DNA of 64,000 bases, taken from the NCBI RefSeq assembly GCF_003344885.1, contig NZ_CP031155.1, positions 2,559,327-2,623,326 of the forward strand, written 5' to 3'. Position numbers and translations under genes: made by a program. Below are positions 34,915 to 43,916 of the stretch, piece after piece. Below the pieces are notes generated by a model, which was not told where the DNA came from, searched no databases, and saw only the letters and a list, made by a program, of their open reading frames with translations. How positions within the stretch are numbered: position 1 is the stretch's first letter; each line of letters opens with the position of its first letter. The stretch comes from Altererythrobacter sp. ZODW24 (GTDB lineage Bacteria; Pseudomonadota; Alphaproteobacteria; Sphingomonadales; Sphingomonadaceae).

Positions 34915-35106
34915 CTAGCTAGACTTCTTGGCCAGTATAATCAGGCTGAACACTAGCCCAATTCCTATCAGCGCACCGCCAACAGTTGACGTTCGATCCG
35001 CAAATTCGGCTGCATCCGAGCCGCCGCCGAGCAAGAAGGGAAGGGCGAAGACGGCCACGCCCACCAACAAGATCATAATTCCTGGAATGAGTAGTGGTTT
35101 CTTCAT
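34915..35106 (-). CDS. Small two-helix membrane protein (63 aa)
   Basis: A 63-aa protein with one hydrophobic helix near the N-terminus (IPGIMILLVGVAVFALPFLL) and a second at the end (GALIGIGLVFSLIIL), followed by AKKSS. Between them is a polar loop, GGSDAAEFADRTSTVG. No family is recognised. It lies 26 bases downstream of accC on the same strand. The start at 35106 (MKKPLLIPG) is favoured over an in-frame ATG at 35169 that would overlap accC. Confidence 0.6.
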   Translation of the reverse strand: MKKPLLIPGIMILLVGVAVFALPFLLGGGSDAAEFADRTSTVGGALIGIGLVFSLIILAKKSS

Positions 35107-35132
35107 ACTGGCAATCCCGACTCTGGAGCTGA

Positions 35133-36482
35133 TCAGCCCTCGCGGGCATCCAGATAGTCTTCCAGCCATTTGATCGAATAATCACCGCTCAGAATGTCCG
35201 GCTGATGCAGCAGTTCCTGATGCAATGGCACCGAAGTCTTTACGCCCTCGATCACCATTTCTTCGAGCGCACGCCTTAGCCGCATGATGCATTTCTCGCG
35301 CGTGCGGCCGAACACAACTAGCTTGGCAATCATGGAGTCGTAATAGGGCGGGATGCGGTATCCCGCATAGAGGCCGCTATCGACGCGCACATGCATGCCG
35401 CCTGCCGCGTGATAGTTCGTCACTTGACCCGGTGAAGGGGTGAAGTCGAACGGATCTTCCGCATTGATACGGCACTCGATGGCGTGACCGACGAACTCGA
35501 TCTCTTCCTGCGTAACCGACAAGTCCTTGCCGTCTGCGACGCGGATTTGTTCGCGTACCAGATCGACGCCGGTGATCATTTCTGTGACCGGATGTTCGAC
35601 CTGCAGACGGGTGTTCATTTCGATGAAATAGAACTCACCGTCTTCCCACAGGAATTCGATTGTGCCCGCGCCGCGATAGGCCATGTCTGCCATAGCCTTG
35701 GCACAGATTTCGCCCATGCGGTCCCGCTCTTTCGGATCGAGCACGGGGGAAGGCGCTTCTTCGAGGACTTTCTGGTGGCGACGTTGCAGCGAACAATCGC
35801 GCTCGCCCAGATGGACCGCCTTGCCGCGTCCGTCGCCAAACACTTGGAATTCGATGTGGCGCGGATTGCCGAGATATTTCTCGAGATAAACTGTGTCGTC
35901 GCCAAATGCCGACTTCGCCTCATTGGCAGCCGCCTGCATCAGCGTTTCGAGTTGGCTTTCCTCTGGCACGACCTTCATGCCGCGCCCGCCGCCGCCCGAT
36001 GCGGCCTTCACCAGCACGGGATAGCCAATTTCGTTGGCGACTTTCTTGGCTTCTTCAATCGACGTCAGCGCGCCGTCAGAGCCAGGAACGAGCGGCAGGC
36101 CAAGTGCACCAGCGGTTCGCTTGGCTTCAACCTTGTCGCCCATCGTGCGGATGTGCTCGGGCTTTGGACCGACCCATTTAATGTCATGTGCCTCGACGAT
36201 TTCGGCGAAGTTCGCATTCTCCGACAGGAAACCATATCCCGGGTGGATCGCATCGCAATGGGCGATCTCTGCTGCGGAAATGATATTCGCAACATTCAGA
36301 TAGCTATCGGTTGCTGATGGCGGGCCGATACAAACCGCGTGATCTGCCAATCGCACATGCATCGCATCGGCATCGGCAGTGGAGTGCACTGCGACCGTTT
36401 CGATACCCATTTCATGGGCGGCGCGGTGAATACGCAGCGCAATTTCGCCACGATTGGCGATCAACAGGCGGGTGATTGCCAT
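35133..36482 (-). CDS. accC: Biotin carboxylase subunit of acetyl-CoA carboxylase
   Basis: A 449-aa ATP-grasp enzyme that carboxylates the biotin of AccB in the first step of fatty-acid synthesis. It starts MAITRLLIANRGEIALRIHR, has the glycine-rich loop KAASGGGGRGMK, the LQRRHQKVLEEAPSP block, and the catalytic EMNTRLQVEHPVTE segment. Length is normal. It is 11 bases downstream of accB on the same strand, the standard accBC pair, preceded by aroQ. Confidence 0.98.
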   Translation of the reverse strand: MAITRLLIANRGEIALRIHRAAHEMGIETVAVHSTADADAMHVRLADHAVCIGPPSATDSYLNVANIISAAEIAHCDAIHPGYGFLSENANFAEIVEAHDIKWVGPKPEHIRTMGDKVEAKRTAGALGLPLVPGSDGALTSIEEAKKVANEIGYPVLVKAASGGGGRGMKVVPEESQLETLMQAAANEAKSAFGDDTVYLEKYLGNPRHIEFQVFGDGRGKAVHLGERDCSLQRRHQKVLEEAPSPVLDPKERDRMGEICAKAMADMAYRGAGTIEFLWEDGEFYFIEMNTRLQVEHPVTEMITGVDLVREQIRVADGKDLSVTQEEIEFVGHAIECRINAEDPFDFTPSPGQVTNYHAAGGMHVRVDSGLYAGYRIPPYYDSMIAKLVVFGRTREKCIMRLRRALEEMVIEGVKTSVPLHQELLHQPDILSGDYSIKWLEDYLDAREG

Positions 36483-36493
36483 GCCGGTCTTCC

Positions 36494-36991
36494 TCAGCCG
36501 ATCACAACAAGCGGCTGGTCGAATTCGACCGGCTGCGCGTTTTCGATCAGGATCGATTTCACTGATCCGGCCTTATCTGCGACGATCGGGTTCATCACCT
36601 TCATCGCTTCGATAATTACCAGCGTGTCGCCTTTGCTCACGTCATCGCCAACACTGACGAAATTTGGCGAGCTGGGATCGGGCGCGAGATAGACTGTGCC
36701 GACCATCGGAGACTTCAGCGCATCGGCGTGACTTGGGGCTGACGCTGCCTCGGCAGCTGCGGGGGCAGCGGTTACCGGCGCGGGCGCAGCAGCTAGCGCG
36801 GCCATTGCTGCAGGAGCAGCAGAGGCGGTGGCGCCGCGAGAGACGCGGATCTTCCGGTCGCCATCTTCCACTTCAATTTCGGTTAGCCCTGTTTCGGCGA
36901 GCATTTCCGCGAGTTCGCGCACTTGGGCGCTGTCGATTTGAATTCCAGCTTTAGAACTAGCTGTAGATTTAGAAGCCTTGCGTTCGGCCAT
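36494..36991 (-). CDS. accB: Biotin carboxyl carrier protein of acetyl-CoA carboxylase
   Basis: A 165-aa BCCP. The C-terminal biotinyl domain contains the EAMKVMN motif with biotinylated Lys131. The Ala/Pro-rich linker (about residues 55-90) and the thumb in [17 protein letters not shown] are also characteristic. The N-terminal [16 protein letters not shown] is a short basic lead. It partners with AccC encoded immediately downstream. Confidence 0.97.
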   Translation of the reverse strand: MAERKASKSTASSKAGIQIDSAQVRELAEMLAETGLTEIEVEDGDRKIRVSRGATASAAPAAMAALAAAPAPVTAAPAAAEAASAPSHADALKSPMVGTVYLAPDPSSPNFVSVGDDVSKGDTLVIIEAMKVMNPIVADKAGSVKSILIENAQPVEFDQPLVVIG

Positions 36992-37070
36992 GATACCTCT
37001 TCGGGGGTTGCCTGTAGGGAGCCGCTATGCGCGAGACAGGCGGGTTCTGGCAAGGCCATTAGCGTGAAAG

Positions 37071-37505
37071 TTACAGTTTTGCGGCTGCTTCGAGCGCCAA
37101 GACATAAGATTGCGCGCCGTGGCCCTGAAACACATCTTTCGCGCCCATGCCGACATAGGACGTGTGACGAAATTCTTCGCGCGTCGTCGGATCGGACAAA
37201 TGAACTTCGTAAACCGGCACATTAATCGCGCGGATCGCATCGAGCAGGGCAATAGAAGTGTGGGTAAATGCTGCAGCGTTGAGCAGCACGGCCTTCGCCC
37301 CCTCGGCATTGGCTTCTTGTAGCCAGTCGACCAAATGGCCTTCGTGATTGGACTGGCGCAGATCGATCGTTAGACCGAGCTCCTGCCCGCGATCCTCCAA
37401 CATACCGGCAATATCGTCGAGCGTGTCAGAGCCGTAGATTTCAGGCTCACGCAGGCCCAGCAGATTGAGGTTTGGGCCGTTCAGGACATAGATGAGGTTG
37501 GACAT
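37071..37505 (-). CDS. aroQ: 3-dehydroquinate dehydratase type II
   Basis: A 144-aa enzyme of the shikimate pathway that dehydrates 3-dehydroquinate to 3-dehydroshikimate. Diagnostic motifs are VLNGPNLNLLGLREPEIYGS with catalytic Tyr, RQSNHEGHLVDWL, NAAAFTHTSIALLDAI and YEVHLSDPTTREEFRH. The start at 37505 (MSNLIYVLN) matches the family; the frame is open further upstream. It heads aroQ-accB-accC, a common alphaproteobacterial arrangement. Confidence 0.96.
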   Translation of the reverse strand: MSNLIYVLNGPNLNLLGLREPEIYGSDTLDDIAGMLEDRGQELGLTIDLRQSNHEGHLVDWLQEANAEGAKAVLLNAAAFTHTSIALLDAIRAINVPVYEVHLSDPTTREEFRHTSYVGMGAKDVFQGHGAQSYVLALEAAAKL

Positions 37506-37542
37506 GCGAGCGGCATAGCGCGCCGCCCGCTGCCGGCCAAGC

Positions 37543-37956
37543 TTACTTATCGCTACCCTTGATCTTGCCCCACTGGCGGGCGGCGGTGTAGCCGAGATAG
37601 CCGGTGCCGAAGAGCGCATAGAGCGGTTCGGGTAGGCCGTTCAAATAGGCATTCATCCCAAGCCCGATGTCTTTCGCGGTTTGCGGAGAGAAAGCCGCGA
37701 GCACGCCCATCGGAACAGCCCACATAATCATAGCGTACATCACATAGAGGAAGCTGGGGCGGGCGCGGCTGGTCCATGGGTCGGGCGACTGCGCCTCTGT
37801 CACAATGGCTGAAAGGCGCGCTTCGATCGTTTCGAGCTCTTGGCTGCCTTCCAGCTTGAGCAGTTCGAGTTTGGCCTTAGCGCGCGCCTCCTTATCCGGG
37901 ATCACCTTGTCGATGATCGAGGCGATGGGGCCGATAAGGGATTCGAGAATAGCCAT
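37543..37956 (-). CDS. GTA-type holin (3TM phage holin superfamily)
   Basis: A 137-aa membrane protein matching the holin family found in gene transfer agent clusters. It has an amphipathic N-terminus (SLIGPIASIIDKVIPDKEARAKAKLELLKLEGS), then SPDPWTSRARPSFLYVMYAM, and hydrophobic helices ending GTGYLGYTAARQWGKIKG. Holins make membrane lesions so that lysins reach the cell wall. No other GTA gene (terminase, capsid, lysin) is in this window; the gene sits upstream of aroQ with no gene between. Its role as an orphan is inferred. Confidence 0.75.
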   Translation of the reverse strand: MAILESLIGPIASIIDKVIPDKEARAKAKLELLKLEGSQELETIEARLSAIVTEAQSPDPWTSRARPSFLYVMYAMIMWAVPMGVLAAFSPQTAKDIGLGMNAYLNGLPEPLYALFGTGYLGYTAARQWGKIKGSDK

Positions 37957-38031
37957 AGATGCGCTCCGCTGGTTACGAGTCGCATCATCAAATAACCATA
38001 ACGGTTATTGTAGGAAAGCTCTTTTCACCGG

Positions 38032-38826
38032 CTATGCAAGTCCGCGCTCAAGGCTTGGCGGTGTCGCATCGCCAACGCCGCTGCCGCCATCGCAATCAAG
38101 TATCGCGCCAGTGATATAGGTCGCTGAATCGCATGACAGGAACACGGCGGATTCGGCGAGTTCTTCGATTTCGCCCCAGCGTTTCATCGCGATCCGGTCA
38201 TAGTGTTTTTGCCGCGTTGCATCGTTGGGCGCGAGGCGTTTCATGCCTTCGGTTCCGGCAATCGGACCGGGCGAAATGCCGTTCACACGCACATCCGGTC
38301 CCCATTCGAGCGCTAGCGTGCGGACGAGTTGGTTGATGCCGGCCTTGGCGGCGCAGGCATGGGCCTGCATCTGCATTGCGTTGACGGCTTGCCCGGCAGT
38401 GATTGCGATCAGCGAAGCGCCGGGAGTGTTCAGAAACTCTCTGCATCCCTTGAACACATTGAAGGTTCCGTTGAGGTCGATATCGACGACCGTGCGGAAT
38501 GCGTTGGCCGACATGCCATTAACGGGAGCGAGGAAATTACCTGCGGCTCCCGATACAACGAAGTCGAGCGGGCCGAATTGCTCGCTTACGTTCTTCATGG
38601 CGCCGTGGATCACATCAAAATTGCGAACGTCGGCGGACATGCCGATTGCGCCATGGCCGATCTCTTCCGCAGCGCGCGCGGCTTTCTCAGGATCGCGGCC
38701 GCAAACGGCAACCTTTGCGCCCAACTCGGCATAACGTTTCGCGATGCCGAGATTGATGCCGCTGGTGCCGCCCGCAATGAAGGCCACTTTTCCCTCAAAC
38801 AATCCGTCTTTGAACGCGCTCATCAT
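38032..38826 (-). CDS. SDR family oxidoreductase, 2,4-dienoyl-CoA reductase-like
   Basis: A 264-aa short-chain dehydrogenase. The cofactor loop is AGGTSGINLGIA, then DVRNFD and SGAAGNFLAP (NAG-like). The active site reads QAHACAAKAGINQL, so the usual Tyr of YxxxK is replaced by His while Lys is kept; this pattern and GPIAGTEG match the 2,4-dienoyl-CoA reductase subgroup that reduces unsaturated fatty-acyl-CoA with NADPH. It may support unsaturated-fatty-acid beta-oxidation. AGGAGA lies just before a tandem ATG ATG; I give the first, and 38823 is equally likely. Confidence 0.85.
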   Translation of the reverse strand: MMSAFKDGLFEGKVAFIAGGTSGINLGIAKRYAELGAKVAVCGRDPEKAARAAEEIGHGAIGMSADVRNFDVIHGAMKNVSEQFGPLDFVVSGAAGNFLAPVNGMSANAFRTVVDIDLNGTFNVFKGCREFLNTPGASLIAITAGQAVNAMQMQAHACAAKAGINQLVRTLALEWGPDVRVNGISPGPIAGTEGMKRLAPNDATRQKHYDRIAMKRWGEIEELAESAVFLSCDSATYITGAILDCDGGSGVGDATPPSLERGLA

Positions 38827-38940
38827 ATCTCTCCTGAATTTCGGGAGAGGCTAGGGCGCGGCTAGACACGCGGCAAGTACATTGCCGAGGCCGGCTATCG
38901 AAAAGCCGGATTAAACTGCAGAAAAGGGGGAGAAAACCAC

Positions 38941-39017
38941 TGGTCGGGAAGACAGGATTCGAACCTGCGACCCCCACACCCCCAGTGTGATGCGCTACCA
39001 GGCTGCGCTACTTCCCG
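38941..39017 (-). tRNA. tRNA-Pro (anticodon GGG)
   Basis: A 77-nt cloverleaf with encoded CCA. The acceptor arm CGGGAAG pairs with CTTCCCG, the D-arm is GCGCAGCCTGGTAGCGC as in the other proline tRNA of this window, and the anticodon loop CTGGGGG gives GGG. The T-arm is GGTTCGAATCC. Confidence 0.95.
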
Positions 39018-39195
39018 AGACCAGTGGAAGGCGCGCCTATAGCACTGCGTTTCTGCATGGCAAGCGGCGAGCGATGGGCTCGTCCACTTTTCGGCACTTG
39101 CGGTGCGTTGCGCGGCCCATACATAGGTGCTAGGCGCGCTGCGCACGTTCGGAGGGTCCTTCGAACGCCCGTTTTGACAGTTTTCGAAGGCCTTT

Positions 39196-39522
39196 ATGAC
39201 ACTCAACATTCTCGCCGTAGCGGCCAGTGCCGATGCACCGCCCGCATGGATGCAGTTCCTTCCGCTCGTCGGCATGGTCGCAATCTTCTGGTTCCTGATT
39301 ATCCGGCCGCAAATGCGCCGGCAAAAGGAACACACCGCCAAAGTTAGCGGCATGAAGAAGGGCGATAAGGTCGTCACAGCAGGCGGTTTGATCGGCAAAG
39401 TCATCAAGGTTGATGACGATTATGCCGATATCGAAATCGCCAATGGCGTTCGCGTTAAAGCGGTCAAGTCGACCATCGGCGATATCATCCCGCCGCCCGG
39501 CGCAACCGCCGCAAACGACTAA
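39196..39522 (+). CDS. yajC: Preprotein translocase subunit YajC
   Basis: A 108-aa accessory subunit of the SecDF-YajC complex. One N-terminal membrane helix (MQFLPLVGMVAIFWFLIIRPQ) precedes the diagnostic RPQMRRQKEH motif, then GDKVVTAGGLIGKV and a conserved ANGVRVKAVKSTIGDI. It is the first gene of yajC-secD-secF, 15 bases ahead of secD. Confidence 0.96.
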   Translation: MTLNILAVAASADAPPAWMQFLPLVGMVAIFWFLIIRPQMRRQKEHTAKVSGMKKGDKVVTAGGLIGKVIKVDDDYADIEIANGVRVKAVKSTIGDIIPPPGATAAND

Positions 39523-39537
39523 GGCGGACTGACCAAA

Positions 39538-41136
39538 ATGCTCGACTTTCCGCGCTGGAAGAAGATTTGGCTGTGGGGGCTCACACTGGTTGTGATGCTC
39601 GCCGCTCTGCCAAGCCTGTTCTCGACTGCAAATCTGACATGGCCCGAGGCACTGCCGGACCCGACCGTTAATCTGGGTCTCGATCTTGCTGGCGGTAGCC
39701 ACATCTTGCTTGAGGCCGAGCCTTCGAAAGTTGCTGCGCAGCGTCTGGAAAGCATGGAAGAATCGGTACGAAGCGTCATGCGCCGGGCCGAACCGCGTGT
39801 CCGCATTGGTGACGTTTCGACGCGCAATGGCAGCTTGAGCTTCATGCTCGACGATTCCAGCCAAGTAGACATGGCGCGTGAGTTGATCCTTCCGCTGTCT
39901 AATGGCGAAGGGCTGATACGCGAATGGGACATTGCGGTTGTCGATGAAAGCCGCTTTGTCCTGACTCAAACGCCGCAAGGCGTCGACAATGCCGTGACCG
40001 CGGCGATGGACAGCGCCACCGAAGTCGTTCGCAAACGTATCGATTCGCTCGGCACGCGCGAACCGACGATCATCCGCCAAGGTGATGACCGCATTGTTGT
40101 GCAGGTCCCCGGTTTGGAAGATCCTGAGCAGCTTAAGGCCTTGCTTGGTAAGACCGCGAAACTGGAATTCAAACTGGTCGATCAGAGCGCGCTGCCCTCG
40201 GATGTTGCGCAGGGTATTGCACCTCCGGGCAGCCAGATTTTTCCTTATGCGCCAACGTCTGATTTTCCGGGGCAGTCGCTTGCTGTTAAGAGACTTGGCG
40301 GCATCAAGGGCGACAGCCTTGTCGATGCGCGCCAAAGCTTTGACCAGCAGGACAATGAGCCTGTCGTCACCATCCAGTTTGACCAGCAGGGCGGCTCCAA
40401 GTTTGCGAAGCTGACCAGCGAGAATGTCGGTAAGCCATTCGCGATTATCCTCGATGGCGAAGTGCTCTCAGCCCCGAACATCAACGAACCGATACTCGGC
40501 GGGGGCGCACAGATTTCTGGCGGGTTCACTGCTGAAACCGCCAACAACCTCGCGATCTCGCTGCGTTCGGGCGCGCTGCCGGTTGATCTGGCGGTCGTCG
40601 AAGAACGCACTGTTGGTGCCGAGCTTGGAGCGGATTCAATTCGCAAGGGCGTGCTCGCCATGATGATCGGTTCCGTTGCGGTGATCGCACTGATGGTCGC
40701 GACCTATGGCCGCTTCGGTGTTTATGCGACTATCGCGCTTGCCTTCAACGTCCTGATGATCCTTGGGATCATGGCCATCCTCAACACCACATTGACGCTG
40801 CCTGGTCTTGCCGGTTTCTTGCTGACGATTGGTGCGGCGGTGGATGCCAACGTGCTGATTAACGAACGAATACGAGAAGAGCGAAACAAGGGCAGGCGTG
40901 TCGTGCAGGCCGTGGAAAACGGCTACCGCGAGGCTAGCCGGGCGATCTATGACGCCAACATCACCAACTTCATTGCCGGTGTGCTCTTGTTCCTGTTCGG
41001 CTCCGGCCCGATCCGCGGCTTCGCGATCGTGCTTATCCTTGGCCTGTTCACTTCGGTGTTCACGGCTGTTGTCCTGACCCGCATGTGGGTCGCCGGATGG
41101 TTGCGGAAATCGCGCCCATCCGAGCTGCATATTTAG
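39538..41136 (+). CDS. secD: Protein translocase subunit SecD
   Basis: A 532-aa inner-membrane protein that uses the proton gradient to pull exported proteins through SecYEG. It has an N-terminal helix, LGLDLAGGSHILLE (the D1 motif), a large periplasmic domain (about 60-350), and a six-helix membrane domain with the conserved GAAVDANVLINERIREE segment. Length is on the short side but normal for alphaproteobacteria. It precedes secF by 12 bases. Confidence 0.97.
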   Translation: MLDFPRWKKIWLWGLTLVVMLAALPSLFSTANLTWPEALPDPTVNLGLDLAGGSHILLEAEPSKVAAQRLESMEESVRSVMRRAEPRVRIGDVSTRNGSLSFMLDDSSQVDMARELILPLSNGEGLIREWDIAVVDESRFVLTQTPQGVDNAVTAAMDSATEVVRKRIDSLGTREPTIIRQGDDRIVVQVPGLEDPEQLKALLGKTAKLEFKLVDQSALPSDVAQGIAPPGSQIFPYAPTSDFPGQSLAVKRLGGIKGDSLVDARQSFDQQDNEPVVTIQFDQQGGSKFAKLTSENVGKPFAIILDGEVLSAPNINEPILGGGAQISGGFTAETANNLAISLRSGALPVDLAVVEERTVGAELGADSIRKGVLAMMIGSVAVIALMVATYGRFGVYATIALAFNVLMILGIMAILNTTLTLPGLAGFLLTIGAAVDANVLINERIREERNKGRRVVQAVENGYREASRAIYDANITNFIAGVLLFLFGSGPIRGFAIVLILGLFTSVFTAVVLTRMWVAGWLRKSRPSELHI

Positions 41137-41148
41137 GAGGCCGGGTTC

Positions 41149-42141
41149 ATGCGATTGCTCAAACTCGTTCCCGACAACACGAACATCAAGTTCCTGAAAT
41201 TCCGGGTCCCGTTTTACGTGGTCAGCCTGCTGCTGATCGCCGCGAGTTGGGGTTTGGTTTTGACCAAGGGCCTCAATTACGGCGTCGACTTCGCCGGTGG
41301 TCAGGAAATTCTGGCGACCTTCGAAGATCGTCCAGACGCTCCGATCCCGGAACTGCGTCAGTCGATTGGTGCCTTGCCTGAAATTGGTGAACCTGTGATC
41401 CAGCGCTTCGGTGCAGAAAATCAGGTGTCGATCCGCGTCAAGCTGCCCGAATCCGTGCAGGGTGATAAGGAAGCCGCCGACCGCATCAAAAGCATGATCG
41501 TGGGCTCGCTGCAGAGCGATTATCCGTCGATCCGGATTGACGGTGCAGACTCCGTTTCGGGCAAAGTCTCTGGCGAATTCCGCGAGAAGGCAGTGTATGC
41601 GTTGCTTGCAGCGATGATCGCGATTGCGCTGTATATCTGGATCCGGTTTGAGTGGCAGTTTGGTGTCGGCGCACTGTTCGCGCTGTTCCATGACGTCTCG
41701 CTGACACTGGGGATGTTCTCGCTATTCCAGATGGAGTTTGGATTGCAGATCATTGCCGCGATTCTGGCGATCATCGGCTACTCGCTGAACGATACAATCG
41801 TGGTCTACGACCGTATCCGTGAGAACCTGAAGAAGTATCGCCGGATGCCGCTACCCGAATTGCTCGACCTCTCGGTCAACGAAACTCTGGCGCGTACCGT
41901 CATGACCTCGCTGACACTGCTGGTCGCGCTGGTTCCGTTGTTGGCATTTGGTCCAGCCAGCCTGTTCGGTCTGACGGCCGCGATCACGCTGGGTATCTTT
42001 GTTGGTACCTACAGCTCGGTCTATATGGCGGCGCCGATCCTGATTTGGCTTGGGGTCAATTCCAACAGCTTCGTGCCGCAGGAAACTGTGGCAGAGCGTC
42101 AGGACCGGATTGCACGGGGCGGTGAAGACCCCGCCGCTTAG
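41149..42141 (+). CDS. secF: Protein translocase subunit SecF
   Basis: A 330-aa partner of SecD. It shows the YGVDFAGGQEI motif near the N-terminus, a periplasmic domain, then a membrane part with IIGYSLNDTIVVYDRIREN and NETLARTVMTSLTLL, typical of SecF. The tail (ETVAERQDRIARGGED) is cytoplasmic. It is the last gene of the operon; the stop lies seven bases from the end of the convergent glycosyltransferase gene. Confidence 0.97.
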   Translation: MRLLKLVPDNTNIKFLKFRVPFYVVSLLLIAASWGLVLTKGLNYGVDFAGGQEILATFEDRPDAPIPELRQSIGALPEIGEPVIQRFGAENQVSIRVKLPESVQGDKEAADRIKSMIVGSLQSDYPSIRIDGADSVSGKVSGEFREKAVYALLAAMIAIALYIWIRFEWQFGVGALFALFHDVSLTLGMFSLFQMEFGLQIIAAILAIIGYSLNDTIVVYDRIRENLKKYRRMPLPELLDLSVNETLARTVMTSLTLLVALVPLLAFGPASLFGLTAAITLGIFVGTYSSVYMAAPILIWLGVNSNSFVPQETVAERQDRIARGGEDPAA

Positions 42142-42147
42142 GAGCGT

Positions 42148-43329
42148 TCAGGCTTCCAAAATACTGTTGTAATGTTCTGCCAATGTGGCGGCGTTATTCG
42201 TCCAACTAAATCGTTCTGCCATGGCCGCAACGTCCTCAGATGAGGGCGGGGCGGCCAGCAGTTTCTCGATACCAGCCGCGACGGCGACTGCGCTGCGTTC
42301 CACGATCACGCCGGCTGCCGGGCTCGTGACGACTTCGCGTGCGCCGCCTGCATCGGTGATCACCAAGGGCGTGCCGCAAGCGAGCGCTTCGACCCATGCA
42401 TTGGCGAGGCCTTCGCTGGAGGATGGAAGCACCATCGCATCAGATGCCGAGAGGATAATCGGCAAGAGATCGTGATCGACCGAGCCTAAGAAGTGGACGC
42501 GGTCAGCAACGCCAAGCTCGTCCGCTAAGGCGCGCAGCTTCGCGTCATCTTCTCCCTTACCGACCAGCAGAAGTCGGGCGTCTGGCAATTGTGCCAATGC
42601 GCCGATGACAAACTCTTGTCCCTTGCGCGGGATGAGCGCGCCGGTAGTCGCCAGCAGCGCGTCGTCCTCGCCAATTGCGATGCCAAATTCCTGGCCAAGC
42701 CGGTTGCGCAATTGGGTATGGTCCAGCGGGCGAAAGCGGTCGCGGTCGAGGCCAGTGTAGTGCAGCGATATTTTGTCAGCCGGGAGGCCTAGCGCGGTCA
42801 TGTCTTGCTTTAGAGCATTACAGACGGCTAGCATTCCGGCGGACGCTTCACCTGCTTCCAGCATCGCAGTTCGGCCATATGATTTAGCGCCCCAATAGTG
42901 GATGTCAGCCCCGCGCGCTTTGATCGAGAATGGAAGGCCGAGCTCCTTTGCAATTCGCGCGGCCGCAGGGCCATCAGGATAGAAGAACTGCGCATCGAGC
43001 ATGTCGAATGGCCGCTCGGCATGGAGCTTCGCCGCCAGCGGCAGAACTGCGCGCGCGATAAATGCAGGATTGAAACGCCCACCAAATTTCGGGACCAGCG
43101 GGAACGTGGGGCGGTGCACCGCAACCCTGTTCTCAGTTCCGTCAATCGCTGCATTCTTCAGCGCTGCATATTTGCCGAAGGCGATGGGCGGAATACCGAT
43201 CGGATTGATGACAGTAACGTCCCAGTCCTCGCGCGCAGCGAGCGCTTCGAGGGAGCGCGCAACGAAGGTTCCAAAGCGCGGGTTTTGCGCATTCGGATAA
43301 AGCGTCGACAGCGACAGCAGGCGCTTCAC
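42148..43329 (-). CDS. Glycosyltransferase family 4 protein
   Basis: A 393-aa GT-B fold transferase. The N-terminal LLSLSTLYPNAQNPRFG region leads into the acceptor domain, and the C-terminal donor domain has the GT4 signature VLPSSSEGLANAWVEALACG with the EX7E pair. It probably adds a sugar to a surface glycan. The GTG at 43329 overlaps the stop of the upstream XRE gene (GTGA), a stronger cue than the GTG at 43365. No other glycan gene is adjacent. Confidence 0.9.
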   Translation of the reverse strand: MKRLLSLSTLYPNAQNPRFGTFVARSLEALAAREDWDVTVINPIGIPPIAFGKYAALKNAAIDGTENRVAVHRPTFPLVPKFGGRFNPAFIARAVLPLAAKLHAERPFDMLDAQFFYPDGPAAARIAKELGLPFSIKARGADIHYWGAKSYGRTAMLEAGEASAGMLAVCNALKQDMTALGLPADKISLHYTGLDRDRFRPLDHTQLRNRLGQEFGIAIGEDDALLATTGALIPRKGQEFVIGALAQLPDARLLLVGKGEDDAKLRALADELGVADRVHFLGSVDHDLLPIILSASDAMVLPSSSEGLANAWVEALACGTPLVITDAGGAREVVTSPAAGVIVERSAVAVAAGIEKLLAAPPSSEDVAAMAERFSWTNNAATLAEHYNSILEA

Positions 43330-43898
43330 AATGTGCGGACCAGCATTTCTGCAACGGCGAGCCACGGCGGATTATCGACCACCATCTGTTTCTGACCCGC
43401 ACCCGGCGGTAGCAAGCCAACCATCTTGCCTTGACGATCAATCAACCTGCCGAAAGCAAAGCGGCCACCCGGGCGCGGCGCGAGGACGTCTCGGTTGATC
43501 GCCTGCTGCGCCTCGGCAGGCGCGATCTGTCGCAGCCATAGCTGGTCACCGGGAAGATATTGTCCGGCAGCGACGTCAACGGTGAGCACCACCAAAGTAC
43601 CTTCGCCGCCAATATCGGTTGCGAGCAAAGCATCGCGCGGGGCGGCGAGCGCCTCTGCACCCGCTGCACCAAGGGTCGCGACCACTTGGGGATGGGGCGT
43701 GCTTTCGGACCGAACGAGCATTTCTGCGTCGACGCCCAGAGCATCTGCGATCCGGTCCATCCATTTGATAGAAAGATTGCGCATGCCCGTTTCGAGCCGT
43801 CCGATGGTTTGCGCGGTCGTGGGCGGCGTGCAAGCCTCCGCAAGATCGGCAAGGGTCATGCCCTTTTCCTTACGAATGTCGCGGATGCGGTTGATCAT
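43326..43898 (-). CDS. XRE family transcriptional regulator (190 aa)
   Basis: An N-terminal helix-turn-helix (MINRIRDIRKEKGMTLADLA, then TTAQTIGRLETGMRNLSIKW) is followed by a C-terminal beta-rich part with S24-like character (PGDQLWLRQIAPAEAQQ, FGRLIDRQGKMVGLLPPG), but no Ser-Lys dyad is evident. The regulator is probably not self-cleaving. It is coupled to the downstream glycosyltransferase by a GTGA overlap, which suggests co-transcription. Two small inverted repeats lie between it and the divergent DUF6456 gene and may be its operators. Confidence 0.85.
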   Translation of the reverse strand: MINRIRDIRKEKGMTLADLAEACTPPTTAQTIGRLETGMRNLSIKWMDRIADALGVDAEMLVRSESTPHPQVVATLGAAGAEALAAPRDALLATDIGGEGTLVVLTVDVAAGQYLPGDQLWLRQIAPAEAQQAINRDVLAPRPGGRFAFGRLIDRQGKMVGLLPPGAGQKQMVVDNPPWLAVAEMLVRTL

Positions 43899-43916
43899 GC
43901 TCGAAATCCCATAATA

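Noticed and set aside
35484-36317. 277-codon frame antisense to accC
   Set aside because: accC is intact on the minus strand; the frame is a codon-bias shadow.
39130-40335. 401-codon frame antisense to yajC and secD
   Set aside because: yajC and secD are complete; the antisense frame has no family-like features. The same holds for 40636-41691 antisense to secD/secF.
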